From Yponomeuta sedellus (Eukaryota; Arthropoda; Insecta; Lepidoptera; Yponomeutidae), in NCBI GenBank assembly GCA_934045075.1, contig OW203738.1, forward strand, positions 5,757,487 through 5,821,486: a stretch of 64,000 nt of DNA, in the 5' to 3' direction. The position numbers and the translations under genes were made by a program. The notes under the pieces are model-generated. The model was not told the DNA's origin. It was given only the letters and a program-made list of their open reading frames with translations, and did not search any database. Within the stretch, counting starts at the first letter, position 1, and every line of letters starts with the position of its first letter. This document shows positions 9,788-19,808 of the stretch, one piece after another.

Positions 9788-9964
9788 CTAGCTGACCCAG
9801 CGAACTTCGTACCGCCTAAACAGACGATTCTTTAATTTTTTTCTCCGTGAGAACCATCCTTGTACTTCAAGGAATAATCTAAAAAAAAATTAGTGAAATC
9901 AGTTTAGCTGCTCTCGAGATTTGCGCTTACCAACACATTCAGCGATTCATTTTTATATTATAGA
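9788..9964 (-). mobile_element. Non-autonomous Helitron, 177 bp
   Basis: Reverse complement runs from TCTATAATATAAAAATGAAT to TTCGCTGGGTCAGCTAG and is followed by T. Same family as 19447-20015. Confidence 0.85.
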
Positions 9965-9993
9965 ATAAAGTGTTCTCTATCTATCTATCTACA
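9965..9993 (+). mobile_element. NL-J tail with (CTAT)n
   Basis: ATAAAGTGTTCTC followed by CTAT repeats is the typical NL-J end. Confidence 0.5.
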
Positions 9994-10270
9994 TTAGACT
10001 GTTCAGAATCGAAGGAAGTGGCCAATCCTGGTCTCCGCATGTGTCTCAGGATCAGTGCTGGTGCGGATCCAACTTCCGCTTTCGCCTCGTCATAATGCGG
10101 AAGTTTTCCATTTTCTGGAGTTCCTCAATCATTACCGGTTCGCTATAAAAAAGTGAAAAAACCCTATTCCGCTTTCGCTGTTTGAATTTGATTATTTAAA
10201 AATACCTCACATTTTGTCATTTGTGATTTTATGATGACCCCTAACCTATTCTTATAAAATAATCATACAG
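9994..10270. other. No feature recognised; short inverted repeat
   Basis: GGAAGTGG... and AACTTCCGCTTTCGCC form a loose inverted pair. Nothing else is recognised. Confidence 0.4.
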
Positions 10271-10400
10271 CCTGTATATGACCCACTGTAGGGCACAGGT
10301 CTTCTCTCAGAGAGAGAGAGAGAGAGAGAGAGTATGGACTTCATCGCTACGCGTGCCCACCTCAGATTCCATTTCAGTCCACGGGTGACCACGGCAACGC
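10271..10400 (+). mobile_element. Repeat S-G copy
   Basis: ATGACCCACTGTAGGGCACAGG, the GA-rich core and GCGTGCCCACCTCAGATTCC match the other S-G copies in the window. Confidence 0.65.
10306..10332 (+). repeat. (AG)n microsatellite in S-G
   Basis: About 13 uninterrupted AG units, an expansion of the S-G CTCTCAGAGAGAG core. Confidence 0.95.
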
Positions 10401-10914
10401 TGCCGAAATGTCAGGAATTAAGGTAATTACGTTTTAAAACATATTTGCTCGTAAAGTGGTTGTAATTACACCAATTTCAATATCGTAATGTATCTCATTA
10501 CGTACTTGTGCGATAATGTAAAAGGCACGTGTTTTTTTTTTTAAATAAAGTTTTAAGATACTCCGTCTAAAAATGAACGATACTTTTAAAAATCTTAGCA
10601 AAGAGGTTTTATGTCAAGAAAGTGGTCAATATTTTATGAATAAAATTAACTTTGGGAAATAAAATATAACAAATAAACATTTAATTCTTTAATTTAATTA
10701 ATTTTGACAATAAATTACTACCATTTATCTGTAACAAAAACACAAAAATATTAATTTACTTTATTAGTAATACTGGCTGTTTTTGCACCTTTGCCTAAAA
10801 AAAAATGTTGATTCGCGCGCATCGCTTATTTGTGGACAAGTAAAAATAAATCCGCGCGCTTTTTCTTTTCGATGTATTGTTTTTATTTGAAAAGTCAGAG
10901 TTTTATTAATTTCC
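10401..10914. other. AT-rich stretch without recognised feature
   Basis: No convincing frame and no recognised repeat. Confidence 0.55.
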
Positions 10915-11068
10915 TCGTAAATATGTTATAAAACGTCGTATGACATACGTGCGCTTTGAAAATTACAGCCTCTGCTTCCTTATAGCCCTCGCTGATGGCT
11001 CGGGCTAGTAATATCGCCTCGGCTGTAATTTTCAACTTACCGCACTTATATCATAATGTACTATTACC
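10915..11068. repeat. Foldback element F copy 2
   Basis: Inverted pair TGAAAATTACAGCC / GGCTGTAATTTTCA around GCCCTCGCTGATGGCTCGGG. It shares its core and 3' end with 3822-4050. Confidence 0.65.
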
Positions 11069-11138
11069 TAATAAATAATCGATATTTAGTAAATAGATAT
11101 TTTGATTTTTTTCCAGTATTGTAAAGGTTAGACATGAT

Positions 11139-11352
11139 ATCTTGATATCAACCCCTTTTATGTCCCCACCGCCCGGGCATGGATCTCTTCCCGCATCGCA
11201 GGAGGGTTAGGCCATACTCTACCACGGGGGCCAAGTCCGGGTTGGTGGATGAATGTAAGACAATGGCGGGCCTTACAGTCAGAAGTTTCAAGCCGCCCAT
11301 AAGACCTCTGACTTGGCTTAGCAACTTCAAAACGTGCCTTGCGAAGCAGAAA
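11139..11352 (-). mobile_element. SINE S-C, 5' truncated
   Basis: Complement of the S-C 3' two-thirds, from TATGTCCCCACC to GTGCCTTGCGAAGC. Confidence 0.85.
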
Positions 11353-11581
11353 TTACAGTAACAAAAACATAGATATTTCACTATTTAGACTATTTTATAT
11401 AAAAACTAAACTAAAACAAAACCTATTTTTTAATATAAATAAAATATTTGAGCCAGATCACTATCGGGCGGCAGAGTACCAAGAAGGCTGGCGGCATTGC
11501 CTCGCTGTATGGCTAGGTTTAACCTTTGGCCAAAGTAAGCACCAGCCCTCAGGTCTCAGTAATTTATTGTAATGAAAGTTT

Positions 11582-12021
11582 ATCAGTACCTTTAAAACTT
11601 TAGGAAGCCAACACAGTGTAAATACTAGAAATAAACATAAACTTTTGTTCTCACTATTTAGACTGGCTAAGGTTAATACATCCTTCATGGGGCATTGTAT
11701 ACGCTTCAATAATAAAATCCCTGAAGATATATAAGGCTTGCCTGAATCGCGGTTCAAAAAATATGTTAAGCACACTTTGTGCCAAAAAGGCTACTTTAAC
11801 ATAAAGGATTATTTAGATGACAATGAGGTCTGGAATTAAAGCCAGTACAATGTATGAGTTCTATGTTTTATAATAATTATGTAAACTATGTTAATTAAGG
11901 ACTTTTTCTGTCCATTTTTTCTCCAAAATGATCAAGATTTTGGAATGGACACCTAGTTTGAATTGTAACGTTCTTTAAGCCGCAGTTTCTGTGCTACTTT
12001 GAATAAAACCTTTTCATTTAA
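11582..12021 (+). pseudogene. 3' fragment of the 16.5-kb LINE family
   Basis: Begins inside the LINE coding end (compare 18784) and runs through the 3' UTR to the TTTTCATTTAATTT tail. The coding part has several defects: GAAGATATATAAGGC introduces a stop and a 16-bp insertion (AAGGCTTGCCTGAATC-like), and GGAATTAAAGCC has a stop where the longer copy reads GGAATTATAGCC. It is a dead 5'-truncated copy. Confidence 0.9.
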
Positions 12022-12226
12022 TTTCTCCTGAAGCGTCGACCAGGCGTAGGCGCGACGAGATCTCCTTAAAGAGGAGTCGTGCCTTCGGACCCCATGGACC
12101 CATGTTATGTACATTTGAATTCAGATCTTCGGTGTCAAGGTCTATGTTCTGTTGACTGTACTTCCGAGCTCTTCGAGCAATTGGAGTGGGGTAACGTGTT
12201 AATTTGTACCTTTCTCTGGCCGACAC
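12018..12226 (-). pseudogene. Transposon protein C-terminal relic
   Basis: The reverse frame contains NMGPWGPKARLLFKEISSRL. I recall the GPWGPxAxxLFxEIxxRL pattern, followed further on by QRGNAAS(V/I)xGT, from retroelement polyproteins in animal genomes. The relic at 43435-43520 supplies the second half (ERGNAASVIGTF). About 70 codons remain and the frame has no plausible start. The clade is not resolved. Confidence 0.45.
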
Positions 12227-12428
12227 GATGGGCGTATGTTATGATTGTTTATTGAAATGAATTTGTTTTCGCTTCCCCGGCCGCTTGTAGATGTAAATTG
12301 CTACACGCTAATAATATTACTGACACACTATGTCTTGTTGTGGCCTAGACGCGACTTAATACATCTTAATACTTATTAACAGACGATCGAACTTGGTACG
12401 GGCTGGACAACAGATTCGATACGCCCCA
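12227..12428. other. No feature recognised
   Basis: No repeat or coding signal recognised. Confidence 0.5.
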
Positions 12429-12494
12429 TACCATATCCGTTCGTCTGGAAAGTTGTTTGCCACAACTTTCCAGAAAGTTGTTTTAATAAGCTTG
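12429..12494 (+). repeat. Long direct repeat left of an S-B copy
   Basis: The first 36 bp (ATACCATATCCGTTCGTCTG...) recur exactly at 12674, and TTTTAATAAGCTT recurs at 12720. The 17-bp middle (AACTTTCCAGAAAGTTG) differs and repeats in inverted form the CTGGAAAGTTG just before it. Confidence 0.9.
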
Positions 12495-12673
12495 GTGGGC
12501 ACGAACCGGGGGGTGGGCAGCAGCGCTCCATGCAGTACAATTCCACCGAACTGCGATCCCCAACCCGCGTGCCCAGCGTGGGGATTATGGGCATTACCCC
12601 CTATGATAGCACAACGTGGCGCTCTTTAGGGGAGGGCTATGTCCAGCAGTGGACTAGTATAGCCTGACGACGA
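12495..12673 (+). mobile_element. SINE S-B copy, 5' truncated
   Basis: From GGTGGGCACGAACCGGGG to GTGGACTAGTATAGCCTGAC, S-B orientation forward. The usual (GAA)n tail is reduced to GACGACG. Confidence 0.85.
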
Positions 12674-12732
12674 TACCATATCCGTTCGTCTGGAAAGTTG
12701 TTTGCCACGTAAGATAGCTTTTAATAAGCTTT
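12674..12732 (+). repeat. Long direct repeat right of an S-B copy
   Basis: Partner of 12429-12494. Confidence 0.9.
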
Positions 12733-12787
12733 GTTAGTCAAGTGATATCAAGTCTGATTACCATGCTAAAAGTCTCGGAATCGATTG

Positions 12788-12898
12788 ACACTGCAAATTG
12801 CCTCAGTCTGGGTGTATTATCACATTTGTTTTTTTGCTTGGTTGCTATAGCACAGGGTATCCTAGCTTGGGACCACGACAAGTGATTGTGTTGTGTAG
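12788..12898 (+). mobile_element. Repeat S-F copy
   Basis: GCCTCAGTCTGGGTGTATTA and CAGGGTATCCTAGCTTGGGA with GTGTTGTGTAGAA. Related to 63010-63118. Confidence 0.5.
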
Positions 12899-12953
12899 AA
12901 ATTATTTGATAATTTCATAATATAAGATAATCATAATCAACACATTATGTATT

Positions 12954-13046
12954 AAAAAGTGGAAATTACTTTGCTAAATTCATCCAAAAATCCCTCCAAG
13001 CCGATTAGTTAATGCACCGCCCTCCCTCCCACTTTTTCAAGCAGGC
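12954..13046 (-). repeat. Repeat N copy
   Basis: Reverse complement matches 28572-28661: GTGGGAGGGAGGGCGGTGCA and ATTTAGCAAAGTAATTT. Confidence 0.8.
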
Positions 13047-13058
13047 ATTCTATACAAC

Positions 13059-13238
13059 AACACATTATGTACGTAATACAGAGAATAGTGTAAAGAGGTT
13101 CGAAATTTCACTGATGCCGGTGAGTCGCCCATTAGCTCAGTTGGATAGAGCGCTGGTACGTATAGCCAGAGGTCGTGGGTTCGAATCCCGGCATGGGTGA
13201 AATTTTTAGCCTCTAAATAGGTTTTTAACACATTATGT
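13059..13238 (+). mobile_element. SINE S-A with 12-bp TSD, short 3' end
   Basis: TSD AACACATTATGT at 13059-13070 and 13227-13238. The element 13071-13226 starts ACGTAATACAGAG and ends AATAGGTTTTT just before the duplication. This shows that ...AAATAGGTTTTT(A) can be the real 3' terminus. Confidence 0.9.
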
Positions 13239-13466
13239 CCCCACCGAGGGGCACGGGTCTCTTTCCTAAGGAAAGTATAGGCCAAAACTCCACCAGGGGG
13301 GCCAAGTCCGGATTGGTGGAGGCTTGGAAGACTAGTGGCTGGTCTTTCTGTCAGAAGTTTTCAAGCCGCCCTAAGGCCTCTGACTTGGCATAGCGGCTGC
13401 CATCTATCGACGGCAGCCGGCACCAACTGCTTAACATGCCTTGCGAAGCACGGAACCAATCGGAAT
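13233..13466 (-). mobile_element. SINE S-C, 5' truncated
   Basis: Complement of the S-C 3' part, TATGTCCCCACCGAGGGGCA to GTGCCTTGCGAAGCACGG; wild mid-sequence ACGGCAGCCGGCACC retained. S-A inserted at its 3' edge. Confidence 0.8.
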
Positions 13467-14072
13467 AGAATTTGATTTGCCTTGGACTATTTAGGTGTAA
13501 TAATTATTCCCGTGAAAGAAGGTACATTTAGTTTGATTAAAGGCCCTACTTTAGTGTGGGTGCGTTTCTAAGTAAGTGAGATTCTGATGTCGGAATGGTA
13601 GTCAATAGCTTAATAAAACACCATGAGTTTTGGGTTATTTGAAAGCAATAGTAAAATTAATGTGACTTAATAATAGCTGCCAAATACACTTATCTGTTTT
13701 TTTAAAAGGCATTTTTCTAAAATGTCTCGACACAAACTCGAATTTATTAGAACCATAGTCAGCTAGAGCAGTTTATGCATGCCGGGAGACTGCGGGTCAT
13801 TGTTCTGGTGGACGTACTCCATCAAAGGATAAAATAACAGATAAAATATAAGGCAAGGCCACTATGAGTATAAAAAAATATCTGATAATTACTATATGTC
13901 ACAGTCAAAACTCTTAAACGGTCAAAACTATTTTTGGCTACTAAAATCAAACAAAAATACTTTTGTCTAAACTTACATTTGAAATACCGAATGGAAAAAA
14001 CTCCTAAAATGATGCATATGATGCTGAATCTGCGACAGCAAAAATATAGGTGCGACGAAGCGCGTAGCGTAG
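13467..14072. other. No feature recognised
   Basis: Mixed AT-rich DNA without recognised repeats. The 85-codon frame 13934-14191 has no domain. Confidence 0.5.
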
Positions 14073-14077
14073 CGGAG

Positions 14078-14121
14078 CGTGAAAGAACGTGTTATTGTAG
14101 GATAACACGTTCTTTCGTTCA
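14078..14121. repeat. Hairpin-forming inverted repeat
   Basis: GAAAGAACGTGTTAT and its complement ATAACACGTTCTTTC are separated by 6 bp. Confidence 0.85.
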
Positions 14122-14125
14122 CATA

Positions 14126-15338
14126 TTAGAATTTTACTTTATTTTTCTGCAGTCTAAACTATTTTTGACTAAATTTAACAGTCAACACTAGTTTTGACCG
14201 CTTAAGACTTCTGACTGTAACATATATAAACGGCCAGAAAAACAGAAAGCTTTCACGTTTACAATATTCACTCTTACCCAAGCCCGAACAATAAACCTTC
14301 GAGCCCTTTACGTCAAAATAAGTCAACCGGCCTCTTACACCTCCCATATCCGACCCTACAAGGGTACCTTATCAAACTTGCTTGATAGGCAGTTAAGTAC
14401 ACCATTCAATCACCCAATAATGCCCAATACACTGTGTAACAATGTCACCCGCCTTCCCCTAACCTAAATAAACGGCCTAAAAGCCCTGAAAATTAACGTA
14501 CGAGGCAATTCCGACTTTACCACCTTTTGCACTAGGTTAAATTTCCGTTGTAACAGCCGACGGTTTTGGAAAAAATACGTGCGTTTTTCTTTTCTATTCA
14601 GTAAGGTTTTCAAAGTAGTTTCTAAGTGAAACGTTACAAGGTTTAGTCTTAAATAGCACTTGTTTGGTGTTAGGCCCTTTTGGGGCTGAACGAGCTTCCA
14701 GCAAAGGGGAGAGTAGAGCAAATACCGTCATATTAAGTGAGCACATGAGAGGGTAACGCGAAAATGCGTGGGAAAATCGGATAAAGACATTTATCCCTGG
14801 ATTTCGCGCGTGATTTGGGACGGGACAAATCTGCTGCCAGTTTACCTTGGTCTCCTTTTGCGTCTCTTTATCCTTGACTGGCTTAGAATTTTGGGTTTTA
14901 TTGGGGGTCTATAGAAAGTGGTCTCCGAGTTGACGAAGTGAGTTGTTGACATAACACCGTGTTGCATTGGTTAAGGTTTTTTTCCAATCCATTTGGTACT
15001 TAATTTCATGTGATCATGGGTGATTGCTTTTTTGTGCGTTCGTTATTTTGTGTAAACGTTTTGTACATTTTGTAAGGTTATAAAATGCTTTATTCATATG
15101 CAAGACACACATTAAGCATTTGGATGAAATTAACACTAAACACAAAAAAAGAAAACTCATACACAAAAATACATTAAAATATTTGGGTGAAATTAAGATT
15201 TTCACAACTTCACAACACATTCACAACAATTCACAACTTCATTGGTAACAATTTGAGATACGATTGACTAATTGATATGGCTCTAAATTCCTTAATTAGA
15301 TCTAGACACCGGACTTAAGCGTCAGAAATAGGCAGTTA
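14126..15338. other. Long stretch without recognised feature
   Basis: Frames of 62 to 85 codons on the minus strand (14159-14347, 14464-14721) have no recognisable domain. 15040-15230 contains a loose internal repeat (TGGATGAAATTAA, TGGGTGAAATTAA). Confidence 0.5.
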
Positions 15339-15459
15339 AGAAGACCGCCAATTGTACTTTGTATCTTTACATGTTTTATAATATGTGCTCTGGTAAAGAA
15401 TACAATAAAGAATATTCTGACAATAAAGAATATTCTTATCTTATCTTATCTTATCTTAA
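15339..15459 (+). mobile_element. NL-J 3' end, two-tailed
   Basis: AAGACCGCCAATTGTAC, then CAATAAAGAATATTCT written twice, then (CTTAT)n. This is a non-LTR 3' end with a tail duplication. Confidence 0.7.
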
Positions 15460-15489
15460 AAGTGATTCCAGAGTAAGAATATTTCATTG

Positions 15490-15645
15490 ATGCCTTGTCT
15501 TAGCGGTATCGCGTATGATTGCAAGGCCGGGGGTCGTTCGTTCGATTCTCACTGGGGGCCTCATTTTTTTACAAATGGCCTCACTCTGGACGTATCGCCA
15601 TATTTGTGATGTCATTGGCTGGTTACCAAAGCATCCTAGAATAGT
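15490..15645 (+). mobile_element. tRNA-headed SINE-like repeat
   Basis: GCCTTGTCTTAGCGGTATCG with a B-box-like CGTTCGATTCTC, then T-run and body GATGTCATTGGCTGGTTACC similar to S-H. A weak tRNA-like fold, not a tRNA gene. Confidence 0.45.
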
Positions 15646-15857
15646 GAAAAATAGCTAAAAGGCAAGACTGTAAGGAAAAAAAACGTCAACTACAAAGCGT
15701 GATTAAGCAGGTCACTGTCATTTTTTTTCGGTATCTCAAGTTAGTCTCTAAGAAAACATGTTTGTTTTGATTACAAGTTTTTTTTGAAATTTCACTAGAT
15801 TTCTCTGAAACAGTATGTATCCTATACAAAAATAACTTCAATATACTTCAACTTTAA
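15646..15857. other. No feature recognised
   Basis: T-rich and unremarkable. Confidence 0.5.
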
Positions 15858-16050
15858 GCCGTTGGTGCCGGCTGTCAGTAATGGCAGTCGTAAAGCCATG
15901 TCTTATGGGCGGCTTGATAACTTCTGACAGTGAGACCCGCCACTGTCTTACAATCCTCCACCAACCCGGACTTGGCTTCCGTGGTGGAGTATAGCCTAAC
16001 CTTCCTGCATCGCAGTGCCCCAGCAGTGAGGAACAAATGGTTAATATCGA
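15858..16050 (+). mobile_element. SINE S-C 3' half
   Basis: AAGCCGTTGGTGCCGGCTGT through CCCAGCAGTGAGGAACAAAT, with a small deletion in the AGAGGCCTTATGG region. Confidence 0.85.
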
Positions 16051-16352
16051 AACTTCAATGATCGCAAATTAATCACAACTAACAGCAATATTTTTAACAA
16101 GTCTAGTCCGCTTACGAATATCATTCCACATCCTCCAATATTGATAAACGGCTTCCTCTAGGCGCTCCCTAATAGCACAGATTAATAAATAATTACCAAC
16201 TAATACGACAAATGGACAAACGACGACACTAACCGGCGCACGGTTCGGGGCCACAATTAGGCCCCGATGCATGATCTATGAACATGGGTGGTGCCCACGG
16301 GGCTCTATTCGTCAATGTGGGGGACAAGGTAGAAGCGGATAGCGGGCAATTA
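16051..16352. other. No feature recognised; one 67-codon reverse frame
   Basis: The frame 16069-16272 (-) has a hydrophobic run (VVVCPFVVLVGNYLLICAI) followed by charged residues. It might be an exon fragment or chance. No family recognised. Confidence 0.3.
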
Positions 16353-16531
16353 TCTATAATATAAAAATAAATCCCCGAATGTGTTGGTAAGCGCAAATCT
16401 CGAGAGCAGCTGAACCGATTTCGCTAATTCTTTTTTTAGAATATTCCTAAATGAATCGCTGAATGTGTTGGTAAGCGCAAATCTCGAGAGCAGCTGAACC
16501 GATTTCCCAAATTCTTTTTTTAGAATATTCT

Positions 16532-18160
16532 TTGAAGTACGAGGATGGTTCTTATGGAGAGAAGAATAAAATACTATCAGTACTAGAGGATGTTTTAAAG
16601 GTAGCTTCAAGTAGTAGCAAGAAAGTTATAGTCTGTGGAGATTTTAATGTCGACTTGCTGATAGACTCCACTTTAAATACCACATTAAAACTTATTTTAA
16701 AGTCTTTTAATTTAGTTAATATTTTCTTAGAGCCTTCTAGGATTACCAAAAACACAGCCACATGCCTTGACAATGTATTCTGTGACTGTGAATTTTCGAA
16801 TTATTCGACAATAAATTGCTTAAAGTCAGACCACAGTAGTCAAATCGTACACTTTGAAGCAGAGTTAAAACAAAAAGAACAAGATATAATTTATCGCCCC
16901 ATGACAAAAAAAAAGTTAGATTTATTTAAAAGTGACTTACAAAGTAGCTTACCTACCCAACATAATAAAACCCTTAATGCAATTGATAATTATGGAGATT
17001 TCTTCAAGGTCGTTACAGATAGTTTTGAAAAAGTTTTAAAATTGAAAAAGTTATCATCAAAAGGGAATAAAGTAGGATTTAGTGAATGGGCTAATCCCGG
17101 TATTCGGAAAAGTAAGGACACACTTTATTCACTGTATGAGAAAAAAACATACACATATGACCCCAGCTTTATACAGTATGTTAAACTATATTCAAAATTA
17201 TTTAAGGCCGTCTGCCACAAAGCAAAATGCGAGCACATAAAATCCAAAATCCTTCAATCTTATAATAAATCTAAAACAATTTGGGCTATTATAAATAAAG
17301 AAACTGGTAAATCCAAATTTGGAGATCGCGAATTTTCACTTAAAGTAGATGATAAATTAATAACCTTAAATGAAGACCTTGCTACGGCTTTTGAGCAGTT
17401 CTTTACAAATGTTCCAATTGTAACGATAGCTCCATTAGACTCTTCTCCAGCTCTCGCTGAAAGTATTTTGAAAGACAATGTCCCCCCATGCGATCATGAT
17501 TTTTCGTTTGACTATATTGAAGCACATACAGTGATTAAATCGTTTAAAAAGCTAAAGCTTAAAAAAACTGAAGACTTGTGGGGTATGTCCGTAACAGTAG
17601 TTAGCTCAGTAATCGACACCCTAGTACCCCATTTAGCCAAAATCTTTAACCAATGTTTAGATGAGGGTATATTCCCTGATTTAATGAAATATAGTAAGCT
17701 CGTTCCTTTATTTAAAAGTGGTGATAAACAAGATCCTACAAATTTCAGACCAGTCTCGGTTTTACCCGTTTTAAGTAAAATATTCGAGAAGATAGTTCTA
17801 GGTCAACTGCTTACACACTTCAATAACTATCAACTTCTCCATGGTCAGCAATTCGGATTCACACAAGGGCGCTCTACAACGGACGCCGGCGTCATGTTAG
17901 TTAAACATATATTTAGTGCATGGGAAGATCGCAAGGATGCTATAGGCGTATTCTGTGACTTGTCGAAAGCATTTGATTGCGTGGACCATAAAACACTTCT
18001 TTTAAAATTAAAGCACTATGGTATAAACGGGAATAGCCTAAAACTTATGACATCATATTTAGAAGGAAGAATTCAAAGAGCTGAAATAAATAGAACTAAA
18101 TCTTCAAAGTCTACTCACAGGGATCTATTTTGGGGCCGTTCCTCTTCCTCATATATGTAA
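16532..18160 (+). pseudogene. Endonuclease-reverse transcriptase, N-terminal part of broken LINE ORF2
   Basis: Open for 542 codons. Residues 1-13 are translated from the Helitron, so the first Met is not a real start. Residues 33-39 (IVCGDFN) and 98-102 (KSDHS) are endonuclease motifs that normally help coordinate metal and position the catalytic His. The RT domain follows: PTNFRPVSVLPVLSKIFEK, then QQFGFTQGRSTTDA, then FCDLSKAFDCVDH, in which D476 is the first catalytic Asp. The frame is lost at 18116-18118: the reading ...KSSKST continues as QGSILGPF only if one base is restored, so a single-base deletion separates it from the next frame. The enzyme would nick DNA and copy LINE RNA at the nick. 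As it stands it makes no complete RT. Confidence 0.9.
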
Positions 18161-19041
18161 ATGTTTTGCCGTTCATGGTTCAAAATATGTCAGAGATAGT
18201 ATTATTCGCAGATGACACGTCACTTATTTTTAAAATTAAGAGACAAGAGAATGACCTTGACAGGACAAATAATGCTCTCTCTCGGGTACATAATTGGTTT
18301 ACTACCAATAACTTATTGTTAAATTCAAAGAAGACAAAATGTATAAAGTTCACTCTACCAAATGTCAAAGCGGTTGACAGCAATGTTATGTTGGGGAATG
18401 ACAAATTAGACCTTGTAAATGAAACTGTATTTCTAGGTATCACAATTGATGCAAAGCTTCAATGGGGTCCTCATATAAAAAAATTAGCAAATAGGCTTAG
18501 TTCAGCAGCATATGCAGTTAAAAGAATTAGGGAACTAACTGACGTCGCAACTGCTAGGCTTGTTTATTTTAGTTACTTCCATAGTGTTATGTCCCATGGC
18601 ATACTACTGTGGGGACGGGCTGCAGATATTGAGACCATCTTTGTCTTGCAGAAGAGAGCGATCAGATTCATTTATAAGCTAGGCAGTAGAGATTTGTTAA
18701 GAGATTTCTTTAAAGAAACTAACATCCTGACAGTTGCCAGTCAGTATATCTATGAAAACATTATGTACGTCAGGAAAAATATCAGTAACTTTAAAACTTT
18801 AGGTAGCCAACACAATGTGAATATTAGAAATAAACATAAACTTTTGTTCCCACTATTTAGGCTGGCAAAGGTTAATACATCCTTCATGGGGCATTGTATA
18901 CGCTTCTATAATAAAATCCCTGAAGATATCGCGGTTCTAAAAAAATATGTTAAGCACACTTTGTGCCAAAAGGGCTACTATAACATAAAGGATTATCTAG
19001 ATGACAATGAGGTCTGGAATTATAGCCAGTACAATGTATGA
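18118..19041 (+). pseudogene. Reverse transcriptase, C-terminal part of broken LINE ORF2
   Basis: Continues the RT in the next frame from QGSILGPFLFLIYVN (18118 on), with the catalytic LFADD at 18202-18216. Then come the thumb-like region, YFHSVMSHGILLWG and QKRAIRFIYKLG, which are usual in the C-terminal domain of Jockey/CR1-like LINEs. Stop at 19039. The 303-codon frame itself is intact, so only one frameshift separates the two halves and the insertion is fairly young. No Met start is expected, since this is the second half of a longer protein. Confidence 0.9.
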
Positions 19042-19233
19042 GTTCTATGTTTATAATAATTATGTAAACTATGTTAATTAAGGACTTTGAAAAGACTAAG
19101 TTTGGAGTTTTTTTGTCCATTTTTTCTCCAAAATGATCTAGATTTTGAAATGGACACCTAGTTTGAATTGTAACGTTCATTAAGACGCAGCTTCTGCGCT
19201 ACTTTGAATAAAACCTTTTCATTTCATTTCATT
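19042..19233 (+). other. LINE 3' UTR and tail
   Basis: Contains TTTTTTCTCCAAAATGATC, GGACACCTAGTTTGAATTG and GAATAAAACC as polyadenylation-like signal, then TTTCA repeats. The same order is seen in the copies ending at 9619 and 12021, which fixes the element's 3' end. Confidence 0.9.
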
Positions 19234-19325
19234 TAAAAAAAAATGAAAGAATCAACTGTTAGGCGGTACGAAGTTCGCTGGGTCAGCTAGTTGTGAATAA
19301 TAATAACTTACACACAATGCAAACA

Positions 19326-19440
19326 CTTGTCCTGGTTCCAAAGTAGGATACCCACCCTGTGTTTTGGTAACCAGACAAGGACATCACAGTGTGACATTCA
19401 CACTAATCTTCTAACTGCCCAAATGTTACTACTATTCTAA
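19326..19440 (+). mobile_element. Repeat S-H copy 1
   Basis: GGTAACCAGACAAGGACATC and ACTGCCCAAATGTTACTA; matches 20294-20440. Confidence 0.65.
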
Positions 19441-19446
19441 TAATAA

Positions 19447-19617
19447 TCTATAGCATAAAAATGAATGGCTAGCGCAAATCTTGGGAGCAGCTGAACCGAT
19501 TTCGCTAATTCTTATTTTAGAATATTCTTCGAAGTACGTGGATCATTCTTACGGAGAGAAAAATTGAGAAATGAAAGAATCGATGGTAGGCGGTACGAAA
19601 TTCGCTGGGTCAGCTAG
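19447..19617 (+). mobile_element. Helitron copy 2, 171 bp
   Basis: Starts TCTATAGCATAAAAATG after A, ends TTCGCTGGGTCAGCTAG followed by T. Confidence 0.9.
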
Positions 19618-19620
19618 TCT

Positions 19621-19805
19621 TCTACAATATAAAAATGAATCGCTGAATGTGTTGGTAAGCGCAAATCACGAGAGTAGCTGAACCGATTTCGCTAATTCTT
19701 TTTTAGAATATTTCTCAAAGTACGAGGATGGTTCTTACAGAGAGCTAAAATAAAAAAAAATAAGAATCGACTGTTAGGCGGTACGAAGTTCGCTGGGTCA
19801 GCTAG
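19621..19805 (+). mobile_element. Helitron copy 3, 185 bp
   Basis: Starts TCTACAATATAAAAATGAAT only three bases (TCT) after copy 2, and ends GGGTCAGCTAG. Confidence 0.9.
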
Positions 19806-19808
19806 TCT

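Larger units (their letters stand above)
16571..19233 (+). mobile_element. 5'-truncated non-LTR retrotransposon (LINE)
   Basis: Carries the C-terminal part of an AP-type endonuclease, a reverse transcriptase domain, a C-terminal region, a 3' UTR and a (TTTCA)n tail. A full LINE of this kind would also have ORF1 and the endonuclease N-terminus, which are missing. It inserted into Helitron copy 1, which explains the Helitron sequence on both sides. Two shorter 3' fragments of the same family lie at 9473-9619 and 11582-12021. Overall organisation and the sequence VFCDLSKAFDCVDH / LFADDTSLI fit the Jockey-CR1 side of LINEs; clade not resolved. Confidence 0.9.
16353..19290 (+). mobile_element. Helitron copy 1, split by a LINE
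   Basis: The 5' end is TCTATAATATAAAAATAAAT after an A. The 3' end is TTCGCTGGGTCAGCTAG (CTAG at 19287-19290) followed by T, as expected for Helitrons inserted between A and T. The Helitron parts are 16353-16570 and ~19234-19290; the rest is LINE. The 5' part carries an internal duplication: the AAATCTCGAGAGCAGCTGAA block occurs at ~16396 and ~16479. Non-autonomous, with no Rep/helicase coding. Confidence 0.85.

Noticed and set aside
10306..10332. AG repeat as a GAGA-factor promoter element
   Set aside because: It is an expansion of the S-G repeat core and no promoter features lie nearby.
12376..12629. Open frames with GDRSSVELYC or STIPPNCDPQPACPAWG (also 26273, 38701, 53803, 57763)
   Set aside because: They are translations of S-B SINEs on either strand.
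13129..13196. tRNA-like sequences with good A and B boxes (also at 36051, 44862, 59287, 37862 and others)
   Set aside because: They sit at fixed positions in dispersed SINE families with shared tails and TSDs, so they are SINE heads and not tRNA genes.
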